This document shows, in pieces, positions 30,696 through 39,048 of a stretch of 64,000 nucleotides of DNA. Origin of the DNA: Auraticoccus cholistanensis. Lineage in GTDB: Bacteria > Actinomycetota > Actinomycetes > Propionibacteriales > Propionibacteriaceae. The position numbers and the translations under genes were made by a program. Location of the stretch: assembly GCF_009742705.1 (NCBI RefSeq), contig NZ_WPCU01000005.1, positions 5,962-69,961 of the forward strand, read 5' to 3'. Positions within the stretch are counted from its first letter, which is position 1, and each line of letters opens with the position of its first letter. The notes under the pieces are model-generated. The model was not told the DNA's origin, made no database searches, and was given only the letters and a program-made list of their open reading frames with translations.

Positions 30696-31643
30696 GTGGA
30701 CGACAGCCGGTACCCGAGGAACGGGGCCCAGGACCGAGCGACCCCCCTGTTCGAGACCGCCCCGGCGGTGGGGCGGGCCACCGACACGGCCGAGCAGCCC
30801 GCCGTCGGCCCCACGGGACGCCCCTGGCCCGAGATCCCGCAGCCCACGCCGCCGGGTCCCGGCCCCCGGCGCGCGGTCGTGATCGCCATGTGCAACCAGA
30901 AGGGCGGGGTGGGCAAGACCACCACCACCATCAACCTGGGGGCGGCGCTGGTGGAGACCGGCCGACGGGTGCTGATGGTCGACTTCGACCCGCAGGGCTC
31001 GCTGTCGGTCGGGCTGGGGGTCAACCCGCACACCCTCGAGGCCAGCGTGTACAACCTGCTGATGTCGCGGGAGTACACCGTCGACGAGGTGCTCACCCCC
31101 ACCAGCGTCGAGGGCCTGGACCTGCTGCCGGCCAACATCGACCTCTCCGCCGCGGAGGTCCAGCTGGTCTCGGAGGTGGCCCGTGAGCAGACCCTCAAGC
31201 GGGTGCTGGACGGCGTCCGCAAGCGCTACGACGTCATCCTCATCGACTGCGCCCCCTCCCTCGGCCTGCTGACGGTCAACGCGCTGACCGCCGCGGACAA
31301 GGTGGTCGTGCCGCTGGAGTGCGAGTTCTTCGCCCTCCGCGGGGTCGCCCTGCTGACCGACACCATCGCCAAGGTGCAGGACCGGCTCAACCCCGAGCTG
31401 GAGCTGATGGGGATCCTGGGCACCATGTACGACGCGCGCACGCTGCACAGCCGCGAGGTGCTGGAGCGGGTCGTGCAGGCCTTCGGGGACGTGGTCTTCC
31501 ACACCGTCATCCGGCGCACCATCAAGTTCCCCGAGACCACGGTGGCCGGTGAGCCGATCACCACCTACGCCTCCTCCTCACCCGGTGCGGCCGCCTACCG
31601 CTCGCTGGCCCGGGAGGTGCTGGCCCGATGCCACGCCGAGTGA
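30696..31643 (+). CDS. ParA/Soj-family ATPase
   Basis: 315-residue Walker-type partition ATPase. A 60-residue Pro-rich leader precedes the deviant Walker A, CNQKGGVGKTTTTINLG (signature Lys). Then come VLMVDFDPQGSLSVGLG and DVILIDCAPSLGLLTVNAL. No parB follows; the gene stands next to scpA and scpB, as in other actinobacteria. It is therefore probably a chromosome-organisation ATPase distinct from the ParA of the origin region. The GTG start has GGGAAGGA upstream. It overlaps the next gene by 16 bases. Confidence 0.9.
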   Translation: MDDSRYPRNGAQDRATPLFETAPAVGRATDTAEQPAVGPTGRPWPEIPQPTPPGPGPRRAVVIAMCNQKGGVGKTTTTINLGAALVETGRRVLMVDFDPQGSLSVGLGVNPHTLEASVYNLLMSREYTVDEVLTPTSVEGLDLLPANIDLSAAEVQLVSEVAREQTLKRVLDGVRKRYDVILIDCAPSLGLLTVNALTAADKVVVPLECEFFALRGVALLTDTIAKVQDRLNPELELMGILGTMYDARTLHSREVLERVVQAFGDVVFHTVIRRTIKFPETTVAGEPITTYASSSPGAAAYRSLAREVLARCHAE

Positions 31644-32035
31644 ACCTGCCCGGCGCCTCCGAGCTGTTCCGCACCACCCAGACCGGCGACACCGGCGCCA
31701 CCCCGCGGCGGCCCGCCGAGGCCCCGCCGGCGGTCGAGAGCGGGCGGCCGGTCGAGAGCGGGCCGGCGGCCGAGAGCGGGTGGACGGGCGAGCGCGCGGC
31801 CGGGCGCGGCACGCCGAAGCCCACCGGCCGGGTCCGCCACGACGAGAAGATCACCGTCTACGTCAGCGGCGACGAGCTGCTGTCCCTGGAGCAGGCGCGG
31901 ATCCAGCTCCGGGCCGAGCACCGGCTGGGGGTGGACCGCGGCCGGATCGTCCGCGCCGCCATCGCCGGCGCGCTCGCCGACCTGGCCGAGCGCGGTGCCG
32001 ACTCCGACCTGGTCCGCCGGCTGACCGACACGTGA
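31628..32035 (+). CDS. Conserved small basic protein between parA and scpA
   Basis: 135-residue protein. The N-terminal MPRRVNLPGASELFRTT is the part I would expect to be conserved. A disordered Pro/Glu/Ser stretch follows, with three near-repeats of VESG. The C-terminal 65 residues, HDEKITVYVSGDELLSLEQA then DRGRIVRAAIAGALADLAE, look like a ribbon-helix-helix or short helical DNA-binding unit. It overlaps parA by 16 and scpA by 4 bases. Its place suggests a role with condensin or ParA; the function is unknown to me. Confidence 0.75.
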   Translation: MPRRVNLPGASELFRTTQTGDTGATPRRPAEAPPAVESGRPVESGPAAESGWTGERAAGRGTPKPTGRVRHDEKITVYVSGDELLSLEQARIQLRAEHRLGVDRGRIVRAAIAGALADLAERGADSDLVRRLTDT

Positions 32036-32967
32036 GCACCGCTGCCCCCGGCGGCGCCCGGCTGGACGGGTCGCCGGCCGGCGAGGAGACACCCCGGCCG
32101 TCCTCCTTCACCGTCCGGCTGGACAACTTCGAGGGTCCCTTCGACCTGCTGCTGCAGCTGATCTCGCGGCACCGGATGGACGTCACCGAGGTCGCCCTCT
32201 CACGGGTCACCGACGAGTTCATCGCCCACATCAAGGCCGCCGGCACCAGCTGGGACCTGGAGCAGACCAGCCAGTTCGTGCTGGTCGCGGCCACCCTGCT
32301 CGACCTCAAGGCCGCCCGGCTGCTGCCCGCCGGGGAGGTGGAGGACCCCGAGGACCTGGCGCTGCTCGAGGCCCGCGACCTGCTCTTCGCCCGGCTGCTG
32401 CAGTACCGGGCCTTCAAGCGCGTGGCCGCCTGGCTGGGCGCCGCGCTCGAGGAGCAGGCCCGCCGCTTCCCCCGCCCGGGCGGGCTGGAGGACCGCTACG
32501 CCCGGCTGCTGCCCGAGGTCACCTTCACCACCACCCCCGAGCAGCTGGCCGCGCTGGCCGGGCGCGCCCTCACCCCCCGCCCGGCGGCGGAGATCTCGCT
32601 GGCGCACCTGCACGCCCCGCAGGTCAGCGTCCGCGAGCAGGCGGGGCTGGTGGTCGCCCGGCTGCGCCGTGCCCGGGCCGCCACCTTCGCCGAGCTGACC
32701 GCCGACGCCGACCGGATGACCACGGTCGCCCGCTTCCTGGCGCTGCTGGAGCTGTACCGCGAGCAGGCGGTGGTCTTCGAGCAGCCCGACCCGCTGGGTG
32801 AGCTGACCATCCGCTGGGTGGGTAGCGACACGGGCGAGCTGGCGATCTCGGAGGAGTTCGACGAGGCTGGTCCGACGGGTGCCGAGGAGACCCCCGACGG
32901 GCGAGCGCCCGACGGGGAGCCCGACGGGCACCACCAGCAGGACAGGGCGCAGGGAGGACGGCGGTGA
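32032..32967 (+). CDS. scpA: Condensin subunit ScpA
   Basis: 311-residue kleisin that links SMC heads and binds ScpB. The N-terminal motif FTVRLDNFEGPFDLLLQLIS is diagnostic. The middle is charged and Ala/Leu-rich, and a C-terminal winged-helix part has TVARFLALLELYREQAVVFEQ. A hydrophilic tail of about 35 residues (PTGAEETPDGRAP...) extends beyond the fold. The GTG start overlaps the preceding gene by 4 bases, and scpB starts inside its stop. Confidence 0.93.
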   Translation: MSTAAPGGARLDGSPAGEETPRPSSFTVRLDNFEGPFDLLLQLISRHRMDVTEVALSRVTDEFIAHIKAAGTSWDLEQTSQFVLVAATLLDLKAARLLPAGEVEDPEDLALLEARDLLFARLLQYRAFKRVAAWLGAALEEQARRFPRPGGLEDRYARLLPEVTFTTTPEQLAALAGRALTPRPAAEISLAHLHAPQVSVREQAGLVVARLRRARAATFAELTADADRMTTVARFLALLELYREQAVVFEQPDPLGELTIRWVGSDTGELAISEEFDEAGPTGAEETPDGRAPDGEPDGHHQQDRAQGGRR

Positions 32968-33635
32968 GCGAGCAGCAGGAGGGCCAGACCGTGCACCCCG
33001 AGCTCGCCGGCGACCTCGGCGGGCCGCTGGAGGCGCTGCTGCTGATGGCCGACGAGCCGCTGAGCACCCTCACGCTGGCCCAGGTGCTCGGCGTCCCGAC
33101 CGAGCTGGTGCAGCAGGCGCTGGAGGAGCTCGCGGACTTCTACGACCGCACCGGCCGCGGCTTCGAGCTCCGGCACCTGGCCGGCGGCTGGCGCTACTGG
33201 ACCCGCGAGGAGCACGCCGACGTCATCACCCGCGCCGTGCTGCAGGGCCAGCAGGCCCGGCTCTCGCAGGCGGCGCTGGAGACGCTGGCCGTCGTCGCCT
33301 ACCTGCAGCCCATCTCACGGGCCCGGATGTCGGCGGTCCGCGGCGTCAACGTGGACGGGGTGGTGCGCACCCTCGTCGCCCGGGAGATGATCGAGGAGGC
33401 GGGGCAGGACCCGGTCACCGGGGCCACCGTCTTCCGCACCACCGACACCTTCCTGCAGCGGCTGGGGCTGCAGTCGCTGGACCAGCTGCCCGACCTGGCC
33501 CCGCACCTGCCCGACGCCAGCGCGCTGGAGGCCGAGCTCGGCCAGCTCGCCGCCGTGCCGCGCACCTCCGGCACCGACCCGGCAGCAGGCCAGCTGCCCG
33601 ACGACCCGACCACCGAGAACCAGGAGCAGCCGTGA
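32964..33635 (+). CDS. scpB: Condensin subunit ScpB
   Basis: 223-residue partner of ScpA with two winged-helix domains. Recognisable parts are LEALLLMADEPLSTLTLAQVL, RGFELRHLAGGWRYWTREEH and LSQAALETLAVVAYLQPISRARMSAVRGVNVDGVVRTL. Start and stop overlap scpA and rluB by 4 bases. The last 35 residues are Pro/Asp-rich and probably flexible. Confidence 0.94.
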   Translation: MSEQQEGQTVHPELAGDLGGPLEALLLMADEPLSTLTLAQVLGVPTELVQQALEELADFYDRTGRGFELRHLAGGWRYWTREEHADVITRAVLQGQQARLSQAALETLAVVAYLQPISRARMSAVRGVNVDGVVRTLVAREMIEEAGQDPVTGATVFRTTDTFLQRLGLQSLDQLPDLAPHLPDASALEAELGQLAAVPRTSGTDPAAGQLPDDPTTENQEQP

Positions 33636-34390
33636 GCGGCGAGCGACCAGACGACGACGACAACACCCCCGGGGTGCGCCTGCAGAAGGTGCTCGCCCAG
33701 GCCGGCTTCGCCTCCCGGCGGGCCAGCGAGCGGCTGATCGCCGAGGGCCGGGTGGAGGTCAACGGCTCGGTGGTCACCGAGCAGGGGCTGCGGGTCGACC
33801 CCGCCTCCGACGTCATCCGCGTGGACGGCGCCCGGGTGCCACCGGCCCGCCACCACGTGTACCTGGTGCTCAACAAGCCCCGCGGGGTCGTCTCCACCAT
33901 GGACGACCCGCTGGAGCGACGCACCCTGGACGACCTGCTGGGCCGGCGCAAGGAGCGGCTCTTCCACGTCGGGCGGCTCGACACCGACACCGAGGGCCTG
34001 ATCCTGCTCACCAACGACGGCGAGTTCGCCCACCGGATGACCCACCCCTCCTGGGAGGTCCCGAAGACCTACCTGGCCGAGGTGGCCGGGGTGGTCGACC
34101 GGCGCACCGTCCGCCGGCTGGAGAAGGGCGTCACCCTCGACGACGGCCCGGTCCGCCCCGACTCGGTCCGGCTGGTCTCGGTCGCCGCCGACCGCAGCAT
34201 GCTGCAGATCACCCTGCACCAGGGCCGCAACCGGGTGGTGCGGCGGATGATGGACACCGTCGGCCACCCGGTCAACGAGCTGTCGCGGATCGCCATCGGC
34301 CCGGTGCGGCTGGGCCGGCTGCCGGTCGGGGAGCTGCGGGAGCTGACCCGCGAGGAGCTCGGCAGCCTGCTCGACCTGGTCGGGATGTGA
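33632..34390 (+). CDS. rluB: RluB-type 23S rRNA pseudouridine synthase
   Basis: 252-residue pseudouridine synthase. An S4 domain (RLQKVLAQAGFASRRASERL) precedes the catalytic domain. The catalytic Asp is in FHVGRLDTDTEGLILLTND. The RNA-binding region includes LHQGRNRVVRRMMDTVGHPV. It follows scpB as in most actinobacteria and other Gram-positives. GTG overlaps the scpB stop. The cmk-der pair that normally comes next is absent, and pafA follows instead. Confidence 0.93.
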   Translation: MSGERPDDDDNTPGVRLQKVLAQAGFASRRASERLIAEGRVEVNGSVVTEQGLRVDPASDVIRVDGARVPPARHHVYLVLNKPRGVVSTMDDPLERRTLDDLLGRRKERLFHVGRLDTDTEGLILLTNDGEFAHRMTHPSWEVPKTYLAEVAGVVDRRTVRRLEKGVTLDDGPVRPDSVRLVSVAADRSMLQITLHQGRNRVVRRMMDTVGHPVNELSRIAIGPVRLGRLPVGELRELTREELGSLLDLVGM

Positions 34391-34444
34391 GCCGGTGCCC
34401 GCACCGGCGCGTCGGCGGCCGCTGAGGCGGAGGGGGACGAGCGC

Positions 34445-35827
34445 GTGCTGAGCCGGCGGATCTACGGGCTGGAGACCGAGTTCGGGGTCGCCTGCACCAG
34501 CAGCGGCGGGCGCCGCGTCAACCCCGACGAGGTGGCCCGCTACCTGTTCCGGACGGTGGTCAGCTGGGGCCGCTCCAGCAACGTCTTCCTCTCCAACGGG
34601 GCACGGGTCTACCTCGACGTGGGCTCCCACCCCGAGTACGCCACCGCCGAGTGCGACAACCTGCGCCAGCTGCTGGCCCACGACCGCGCCGGTGAGGTCG
34701 TCGTCAGCCGGCTGGCCGCCGACGCCCGCGAGCGGCTGGCCGAGGAGGACGTCGACGCCCGCATCTACCTGTTCAAGAACAACGCCGACTCCCACGGCAA
34801 CTCCTACGGATCGCACGAGAACTACCTGATCTCGCGCGAGGGCAGCTTCTCCCGCTACACCGACCTGCTGGTGCCGTTCCTGGTCTCGCGGCAGCTGCTG
34901 TGCGGCGCCGGGCGGATCGTGCGCGACGGGCCGCGGGCCGGGTACGCGCTGAGCCAGCGGGCCGAGCACATCTGGGAGTCGGTCTCCTCGGCCACCACCC
35001 GCAGCCGCCCGATCATCAACACCCGCGACGAGCCCCACGCCGATCCCGAGCGCTACCGGCGGCTGCACGTCATCGTCGGCGACTCCACCATGAGCGAGAC
35101 CACCACGCTGCTCAAGGTGGGCAGCCTCGAGCTCGTGCTGCGGCTGGTGGAGGACGGCGTCGCGCTGCGCAACCTGGCCTGCGAGAACCCGATCCGGGCG
35201 CTGCGCGACATCAGCCGGGACCGCACCGGCCGGGCGGAGGTGGTGCTCGCCAACGGCCGCACCACCACCGGGCTGGCGCTGCAGCAGACGTTCCTGCAGG
35301 CGGTGCAGGCCCACGTGGCGGCCGAGATGGACCCGGGCCCGGAGCTGCGCCAGGTGCTCGACCTGTGGGAGCGGACGCTGCTGGCCATCGAGTCCGACCG
35401 GCTCTCCGACGTCGAGACCGAGATCGACTGGGTGATCAAGCGGCGGCTGCTGCTGCGCTACGCCGAGCGGCACTCGATGGACCTCGACGACCCCCGGCTG
35501 GCCCAGATCGACCTCGCCTACCACGACATCGAGCCCGGCCGGGGGCTGTTCCGGCTGCTCGAGTCCCGCGGGGCCGCGGTCCGGCTCACCACCCCCGAAG
35601 AGGTCGAGCTGGCCACCACCGAGCCGCCGCAGACCACGCGGGCCCGGCTGCGCGGCCGCTTCGTCACCGCGGCGCGGGCCCACGGCCTGGAGTACACCGT
35701 CGACTGGGTGCACCTGAAGCTCAACGACCAGTCCCAGCGCACCATCCTGTGCCGGGACCCCTTCGTGGCCACCGACGACCGGGTGGACCGGCTGATCGAG
35801 GCCATGGAGCAGCGCGGGAGCCACTGA
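34445..35827 (+). CDS. pafA: Pup-protein ligase PafA
   Basis: 460-residue carboxylate-amine ligase that attaches Pup to lysines of proteins destined for the proteasome. It starts [20 protein letters not shown], and carries [56 protein letters not shown] and [20 protein letters not shown], all close to mycobacterial PafA. PafA rather than Dop is indicated by length and by the lack of Dop's extra loop. GTG is at 34445 after a GGAGG-like site. The proteasome subunits, pup and dop are not in the 34 kb to the left, contrary to some relatives. Confidence 0.95.
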   Translation: MLSRRIYGLETEFGVACTSSGGRRVNPDEVARYLFRTVVSWGRSSNVFLSNGARVYLDVGSHPEYATAECDNLRQLLAHDRAGEVVVSRLAADARERLAEEDVDARIYLFKNNADSHGNSYGSHENYLISREGSFSRYTDLLVPFLVSRQLLCGAGRIVRDGPRAGYALSQRAEHIWESVSSATTRSRPIINTRDEPHADPERYRRLHVIVGDSTMSETTTLLKVGSLELVLRLVEDGVALRNLACENPIRALRDISRDRTGRAEVVLANGRTTTGLALQQTFLQAVQAHVAAEMDPGPELRQVLDLWERTLLAIESDRLSDVETEIDWVIKRRLLLRYAERHSMDLDDPRLAQIDLAYHDIEPGRGLFRLLESRGAAVRLTTPEEVELATTEPPQTTRARLRGRFVTAARAHGLEYTVDWVHLKLNDQSQRTILCRDPFVATDDRVDRLIEAMEQRGSH

Positions 35828-35834
35828 CCGGCGC

Positions 35835-35880
35835 CCACGCGCCGCCCTCCGCAGCGGCCACGCGCCGCCCTCCGCGGCGG
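35835..35880 (+). repeat. Two 23-base tandem copies between pafA and FKBP gene
   Basis: A 23-base GC-rich unit (CCACGCGCCGCCCTCCGC plus AGCGG or GGCGG) occurs twice in tandem with one difference. It fills half of the 100-base gap. It has no coding potential I can support; it may form RNA structure or be neutral slippage. Confidence 0.6.
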
Positions 35881-35915
35881 CCGCGCGGCGGTCGAGGGGC
35901 CGGCTCGACCTCGGG

Positions 35916-35921
35916 TATGTT
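35916..35921 (+). promoter_or_regulatory. -10 element of the FKBP lipoprotein gene (leaderless)
   Basis: TATGTT stands 6 bases before the GTG start, without a ribosome binding site between, predicting a leaderless mRNA. Confidence 0.5.
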
Positions 35922-35927
35922 GCAGCG

Positions 35928-37004
35928 GTGCCTGAGAGCAGAACGCCCCCCACCCTGATCCGCCTGCGCGGCGCCGCCCTCCGACGTCGGCTCACCGCGG
36001 CCGGCGCGGTCGCCGCCCTGGTCCCGCTGCTGGCCCTCAGCGCCTGCGGGAGCGACGAGCCGGAGGCCGCCCCCGCCCCCTCGGAGTCCGCCACCCCCTC
36101 GGCGGCACCGAGCCCGAGCGAGACCGCGACGCCCTCACCCAGCCCCACGCCCGAGCCGGTCGACCCCTCCAGCGACCTGGACGAGATCACCGTGAGCGGC
36201 AAGGCCGGCGAGGCCCCCGAGGTCGAGGTGGACGCCCCCTGGGCGGTGGACCAGACCCGCACCAAGGTGCTGTCGGAGGGCGACGGCGCCGAGCTGGCCG
36301 CCGACGGCACCGCCGAGCTGGACTACGTCGGCGTCAACGCCCGCACCGGGGAGGTGTTCGACTCCTCCTTCGAGCGCGGTCAGACGGCCGTCTTCCCCCT
36401 CGACCAGGTCGTCCCCGGCTTCTCCAAGGGTCTGGAGGGCCAGCGGGTGGGCAGCCGGGTGCTGATCGCGATGCCCGGCGAGGACGGCTACGACGCCTCC
36501 GGCGGCAACCCGCAGGCCGGCATCGAGGTCGGCGACACGCTGCTGTTCGTGGTCGACGTGGTGGCCACCCAGCTGGACGGCCCCGAGGGCACCGCGGTCG
36601 AGCCCGAGGAGGGCCTGCCCGAGGTGTCGGGCCCCGAGGACGACCCGAAGATCACCGTCCCCGACGGCGAGGCCCCCGGCGAGCTGGTGGTGCAGCCGCT
36701 GGTCGAGGGCGAGGGCAAGCCGGTCGCCGCCGAGGACACCATCACCGTCAACTACCGCGGGGTGGTGTGGGAGACCGGCGAGGTCTTCGACAGCAGCTAC
36801 GAGGACGGCCCGCAGACCGGTGCGCTCTCCTCGCTGATCCCCGGCTGGCAGCAGGGGCTGGTCGACCAGCCCGTCGGCAGCCGCGTGCTGCTGGTGGTGC
36901 CGCCCGACCAGGGCTACCCGCAGGGCAACCAGACGCCGGCTCTCGAGCCCGGCCAGACCCTGGTCTACGTCGTGGACGTCCTCTTCACCCAGGCCGGCCA
37001 GTGA
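35928..37004 (+). CDS. Lipoprotein with two FKBP-type prolyl isomerase domains
   Basis: 358-residue exported protein. The signal RLTAAGAVAALVPLLALSAC ends in a lipobox (Cys about residue 41), followed by a Pro/Ser/Thr-rich linker. Domain 1 (about 115-210) has TAELDYVGVNARTGEVFDSS and VVPGFSKGLEGQRVGSRVL. Domain 2 (about 265-357) has ITVNYRGVVWETGEVFDSSY and LIPGWQQGLVDQPVGSRVLL. FKBP genes between pafA and pafB occur in related genomes, often as separate single-domain genes. It probably assists folding at the outer membrane face. It overlaps the fucosidase gene by 4 bases. Confidence 0.9.
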   Translation: MPESRTPPTLIRLRGAALRRRLTAAGAVAALVPLLALSACGSDEPEAAPAPSESATPSAAPSPSETATPSPSPTPEPVDPSSDLDEITVSGKAGEAPEVEVDAPWAVDQTRTKVLSEGDGAELAADGTAELDYVGVNARTGEVFDSSFERGQTAVFPLDQVVPGFSKGLEGQRVGSRVLIAMPGEDGYDASGGNPQAGIEVGDTLLFVVDVVATQLDGPEGTAVEPEEGLPEVSGPEDDPKITVPDGEAPGELVVQPLVEGEGKPVAAEDTITVNYRGVVWETGEVFDSSYEDGPQTGALSSLIPGWQQGLVDQPVGSRVLLVVPPDQGYPQGNQTPALEPGQTLVYVVDVLFTQAGQ

Positions 37005-38278
37005 GCACCCCCGGACCCGACGCCCGCTGGTTCGACGAGGCCCGCTTCGGCCTCTTCCTGCACTTCGGCCTGTACTCGGTCGCCGCCCGGCACGAGTGGG
37101 TGATGCACCGCGAGGAGATGGAGGTCGCCGACTACGAGCGCTACGCCGAGGTCTTCGACGCCGACCGCTACGACGCCACCGCCGTGGTGGCGCGGGCGGC
37201 CGCGGCCGGCATGCGCTACGTGGTGCTGACCAGCAAGCACCACGACGGCTTCTGCCTCTTCGACTCCGCGCAGACCGACTACACCTCGGTGCGCAGCTGC
37301 GGCCGGGACCTGGTGGCCGAGACGGTGGCCGCCTGCCGGGCGGCCGGGCTGCGGGTGGGGCTGTACCACTCGCTGCTGGACTGGCACCACCCCGACTACA
37401 CCGTCGACGCCTTCCACCCCCGCCGCCACCACCCGGACTGGGCCGAGCTGGACGCCGGCAAGGACTTCTCCCGCTACGTCGACTACCTGCACGCCCAGGT
37501 GCGGGAGCTGCTGACCGGCTACGGCCCGATCGACTACCTCTTCTTCGACTTCACCCAGCCCGACGGGATGGCCGGGCTGCCCGGGCGCACCTCGGCCGAC
37601 TGGCGGGGGGAGGAGCTGCTGGCGCTGTGCCGGGAGCTGCAGCCCCAGATGCTGGTCAACGACCGCCTCGGCATCCCCGCCGACCTGGTCACCCCCGAGC
37701 AGTACCAGCCGACCGCGCCGATGGAGCAGGACGGCGTCCGGCTGCGCTGGGAGGCCTGCCAGACCATCAACGGCTCCTGGGGCTACGACCGCGACAACAC
37801 CGCCGACAAGAGCGTCCGCCAGATCGTGGAGATGCTGGTGCAGACCGTCAGCTGCGACGGCAACCTGCTGCTCAACGTCGGGCCGGACGGCCGCGGGGCC
37901 ATCCCGCCCCGCGACGCGGCCACCCTCGACGCCGTCGCCGCCTGGATGGAGCTGCACCGCGACTCCGTCCACGGCGCGGGGGCCAGCGAGCACACCGCCC
38001 CCAGCGGCACCGTCTACACCCAGCGCGGGGACCGGCTCTACGTGCACCTGCTGTCCTGGCCGTTCGCCCACCTGCACCTGCCCGGGCTGGCCGGCCAGGT
38101 GCGCTTCGCCCGCTTCCTGCACGACGGCTCCGAGGTCCGCACCGAGGTGCACGAGCCCGGCCAGGAGGCCCACACCATGCGCCCCGGCGGGCAGCCGCCG
38201 GGCACGCTGACGCTGCTGCTGCCCACCGTGCGGCCCGACGTGGCCGTGCCGGTGGTCGAGCTGCGGCTGGCGCGGTGA
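37001..38278 (+). CDS. Alpha-L-fucosidase (GH29), cytoplasmic
   Basis: 425-residue glycosidase. N-terminal RWFDEARFGLFLHFGLYSVAARHEW and VVLTSKHHDGFCLFDS are standard GH29 motifs. The catalytic nucleophile is expected in IDYLFFDFTQPDG. The end of the barrel has SCDGNLLLNVGPDGRGAIPP. A C-terminal beta-sandwich follows. No signal peptide is present, so it acts on imported fucosides. It overlaps both neighbours by 4 bases and interrupts the Pup/Tat block, where it is not usual. Confidence 0.9.
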   Translation: MSTPGPDARWFDEARFGLFLHFGLYSVAARHEWVMHREEMEVADYERYAEVFDADRYDATAVVARAAAAGMRYVVLTSKHHDGFCLFDSAQTDYTSVRSCGRDLVAETVAACRAAGLRVGLYHSLLDWHHPDYTVDAFHPRRHHPDWAELDAGKDFSRYVDYLHAQVRELLTGYGPIDYLFFDFTQPDGMAGLPGRTSADWRGEELLALCRELQPQMLVNDRLGIPADLVTPEQYQPTAPMEQDGVRLRWEACQTINGSWGYDRDNTADKSVRQIVEMLVQTVSCDGNLLLNVGPDGRGAIPPRDAATLDAVAAWMELHRDSVHGAGASEHTAPSGTVYTQRGDRLYVHLLSWPFAHLHLPGLAGQVRFARFLHDGSEVRTEVHEPGQEAHTMRPGGQPPGTLTLLLPTVRPDVAVPVVELRLAR

Positions 38279-39009
38279 CCTCGCTCGAGCTCGCCGTCTC
38301 CGACCGGGCCGGCGTCGAGGTGGCGCGGGCCGTGGGCGCCCGGCGGGTCGAGCTGGGGGTCGCGCTGGCCCTCGGCGGGCTCACCCCCTCGCTCGGCACC
38401 CTCCGCGCCGCGGTGGCCGCGGCCGGTCCGGTCGAGGTGCACGTGCTGGTCCGCCCCCGCGGCGGCGGTTTCCGCTACACCGCCGACGAGGTCGAGCTGT
38501 GCTGCGACGACGTCGCGGTCGCGGTCGAGGCCGGCGCCGACGGGGTGGTGGTCGGCGCCCTCGACGACGAGGGCGAGCTCGATCTGGACGTGCTGCGACG
38601 CCTCGTGGCCGTCGCCGACGGGCTGCCGGTCACCGTGCACCGGGCCGTCGACGTCTCCGCCGACCCGGTGCGCTCGGTCCGGCGGCTCGCCGGCCTCGGC
38701 GTCGCCCGCGTGCTCAGCTCCGGCGGGGCGGCCAGCGCCCACCAGGGCCTGCCGACGCTGGCGGCGATGGTGCAGGCGGCCGGGGACGTGGCGGTGGTCG
38801 CCGGCGGCGGAGTCCGCCCCGAGCACGTCGCCGACCTGGCCGCGGTCGGGGTGGAGGGGGTGCACGCCTCGGCCAAGGTGTTCGTCCCCGCGGGCTCGCG
38901 GCTCTCGCTCGGCTCCGCCACCACCGACGGCGTTCCGGAGGGCCACGAGGCGACCGACCTGGCCACCGCGCGACGGCTGGCCGAGGCCGTCGCCGGCGTC
39001 CGCGGCTAG
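38275..39009 (+). CDS. cutC: CutC-family protein
   Basis: 244-residue TIM-barrel protein of the CutC family. Motifs include RVELGVALALGGLTPSLGT, VHVLVRPRGGGFRYTADE and VTVHRAVDVSADPVRSV, with RVLSSGGAAS after it. The family was named for copper homeostasis, but the enzymatic function is uncertain, and members frequently lie beside glycosidase or sugar-catabolism genes, as here. It overlaps the fucosidase by 4 bases, so the two are probably one functional pair. Confidence 0.87.
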   Translation: MTSLELAVSDRAGVEVARAVGARRVELGVALALGGLTPSLGTLRAAVAAAGPVEVHVLVRPRGGGFRYTADEVELCCDDVAVAVEAGADGVVVGALDDEGELDLDVLRRLVAVADGLPVTVHRAVDVSADPVRSVRRLAGLGVARVLSSGGAASAHQGLPTLAAMVQAAGDVAVVAGGGVRPEHVADLAAVGVEGVHASAKVFVPAGSRLSLGSATTDGVPEGHEATDLATARRLAEAVAGVRG

Positions 39010-39035
39010 CTCCTCGCAGCCGCCCGGGGCGCTGG

Positions 39036-39041
39036 TACTGT
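39036..39041 (+). promoter_or_regulatory. -10 element of pafB (leaderless)
   Basis: TACTGT stands 7 bases before the pafB ATG. No ribosome site lies between, so the pafB-pafC mRNA is probably leaderless. Confidence 0.5.
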
Positions 39042-39048
39042 CCCGGCC

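Noticed and set aside
33299-36310. 1003-residue open frame on the minus strand
   Set aside because: Antisense to scpB, rluB, pafA and the FKBP gene, all of which have clear family motifs; the minus frame has none.
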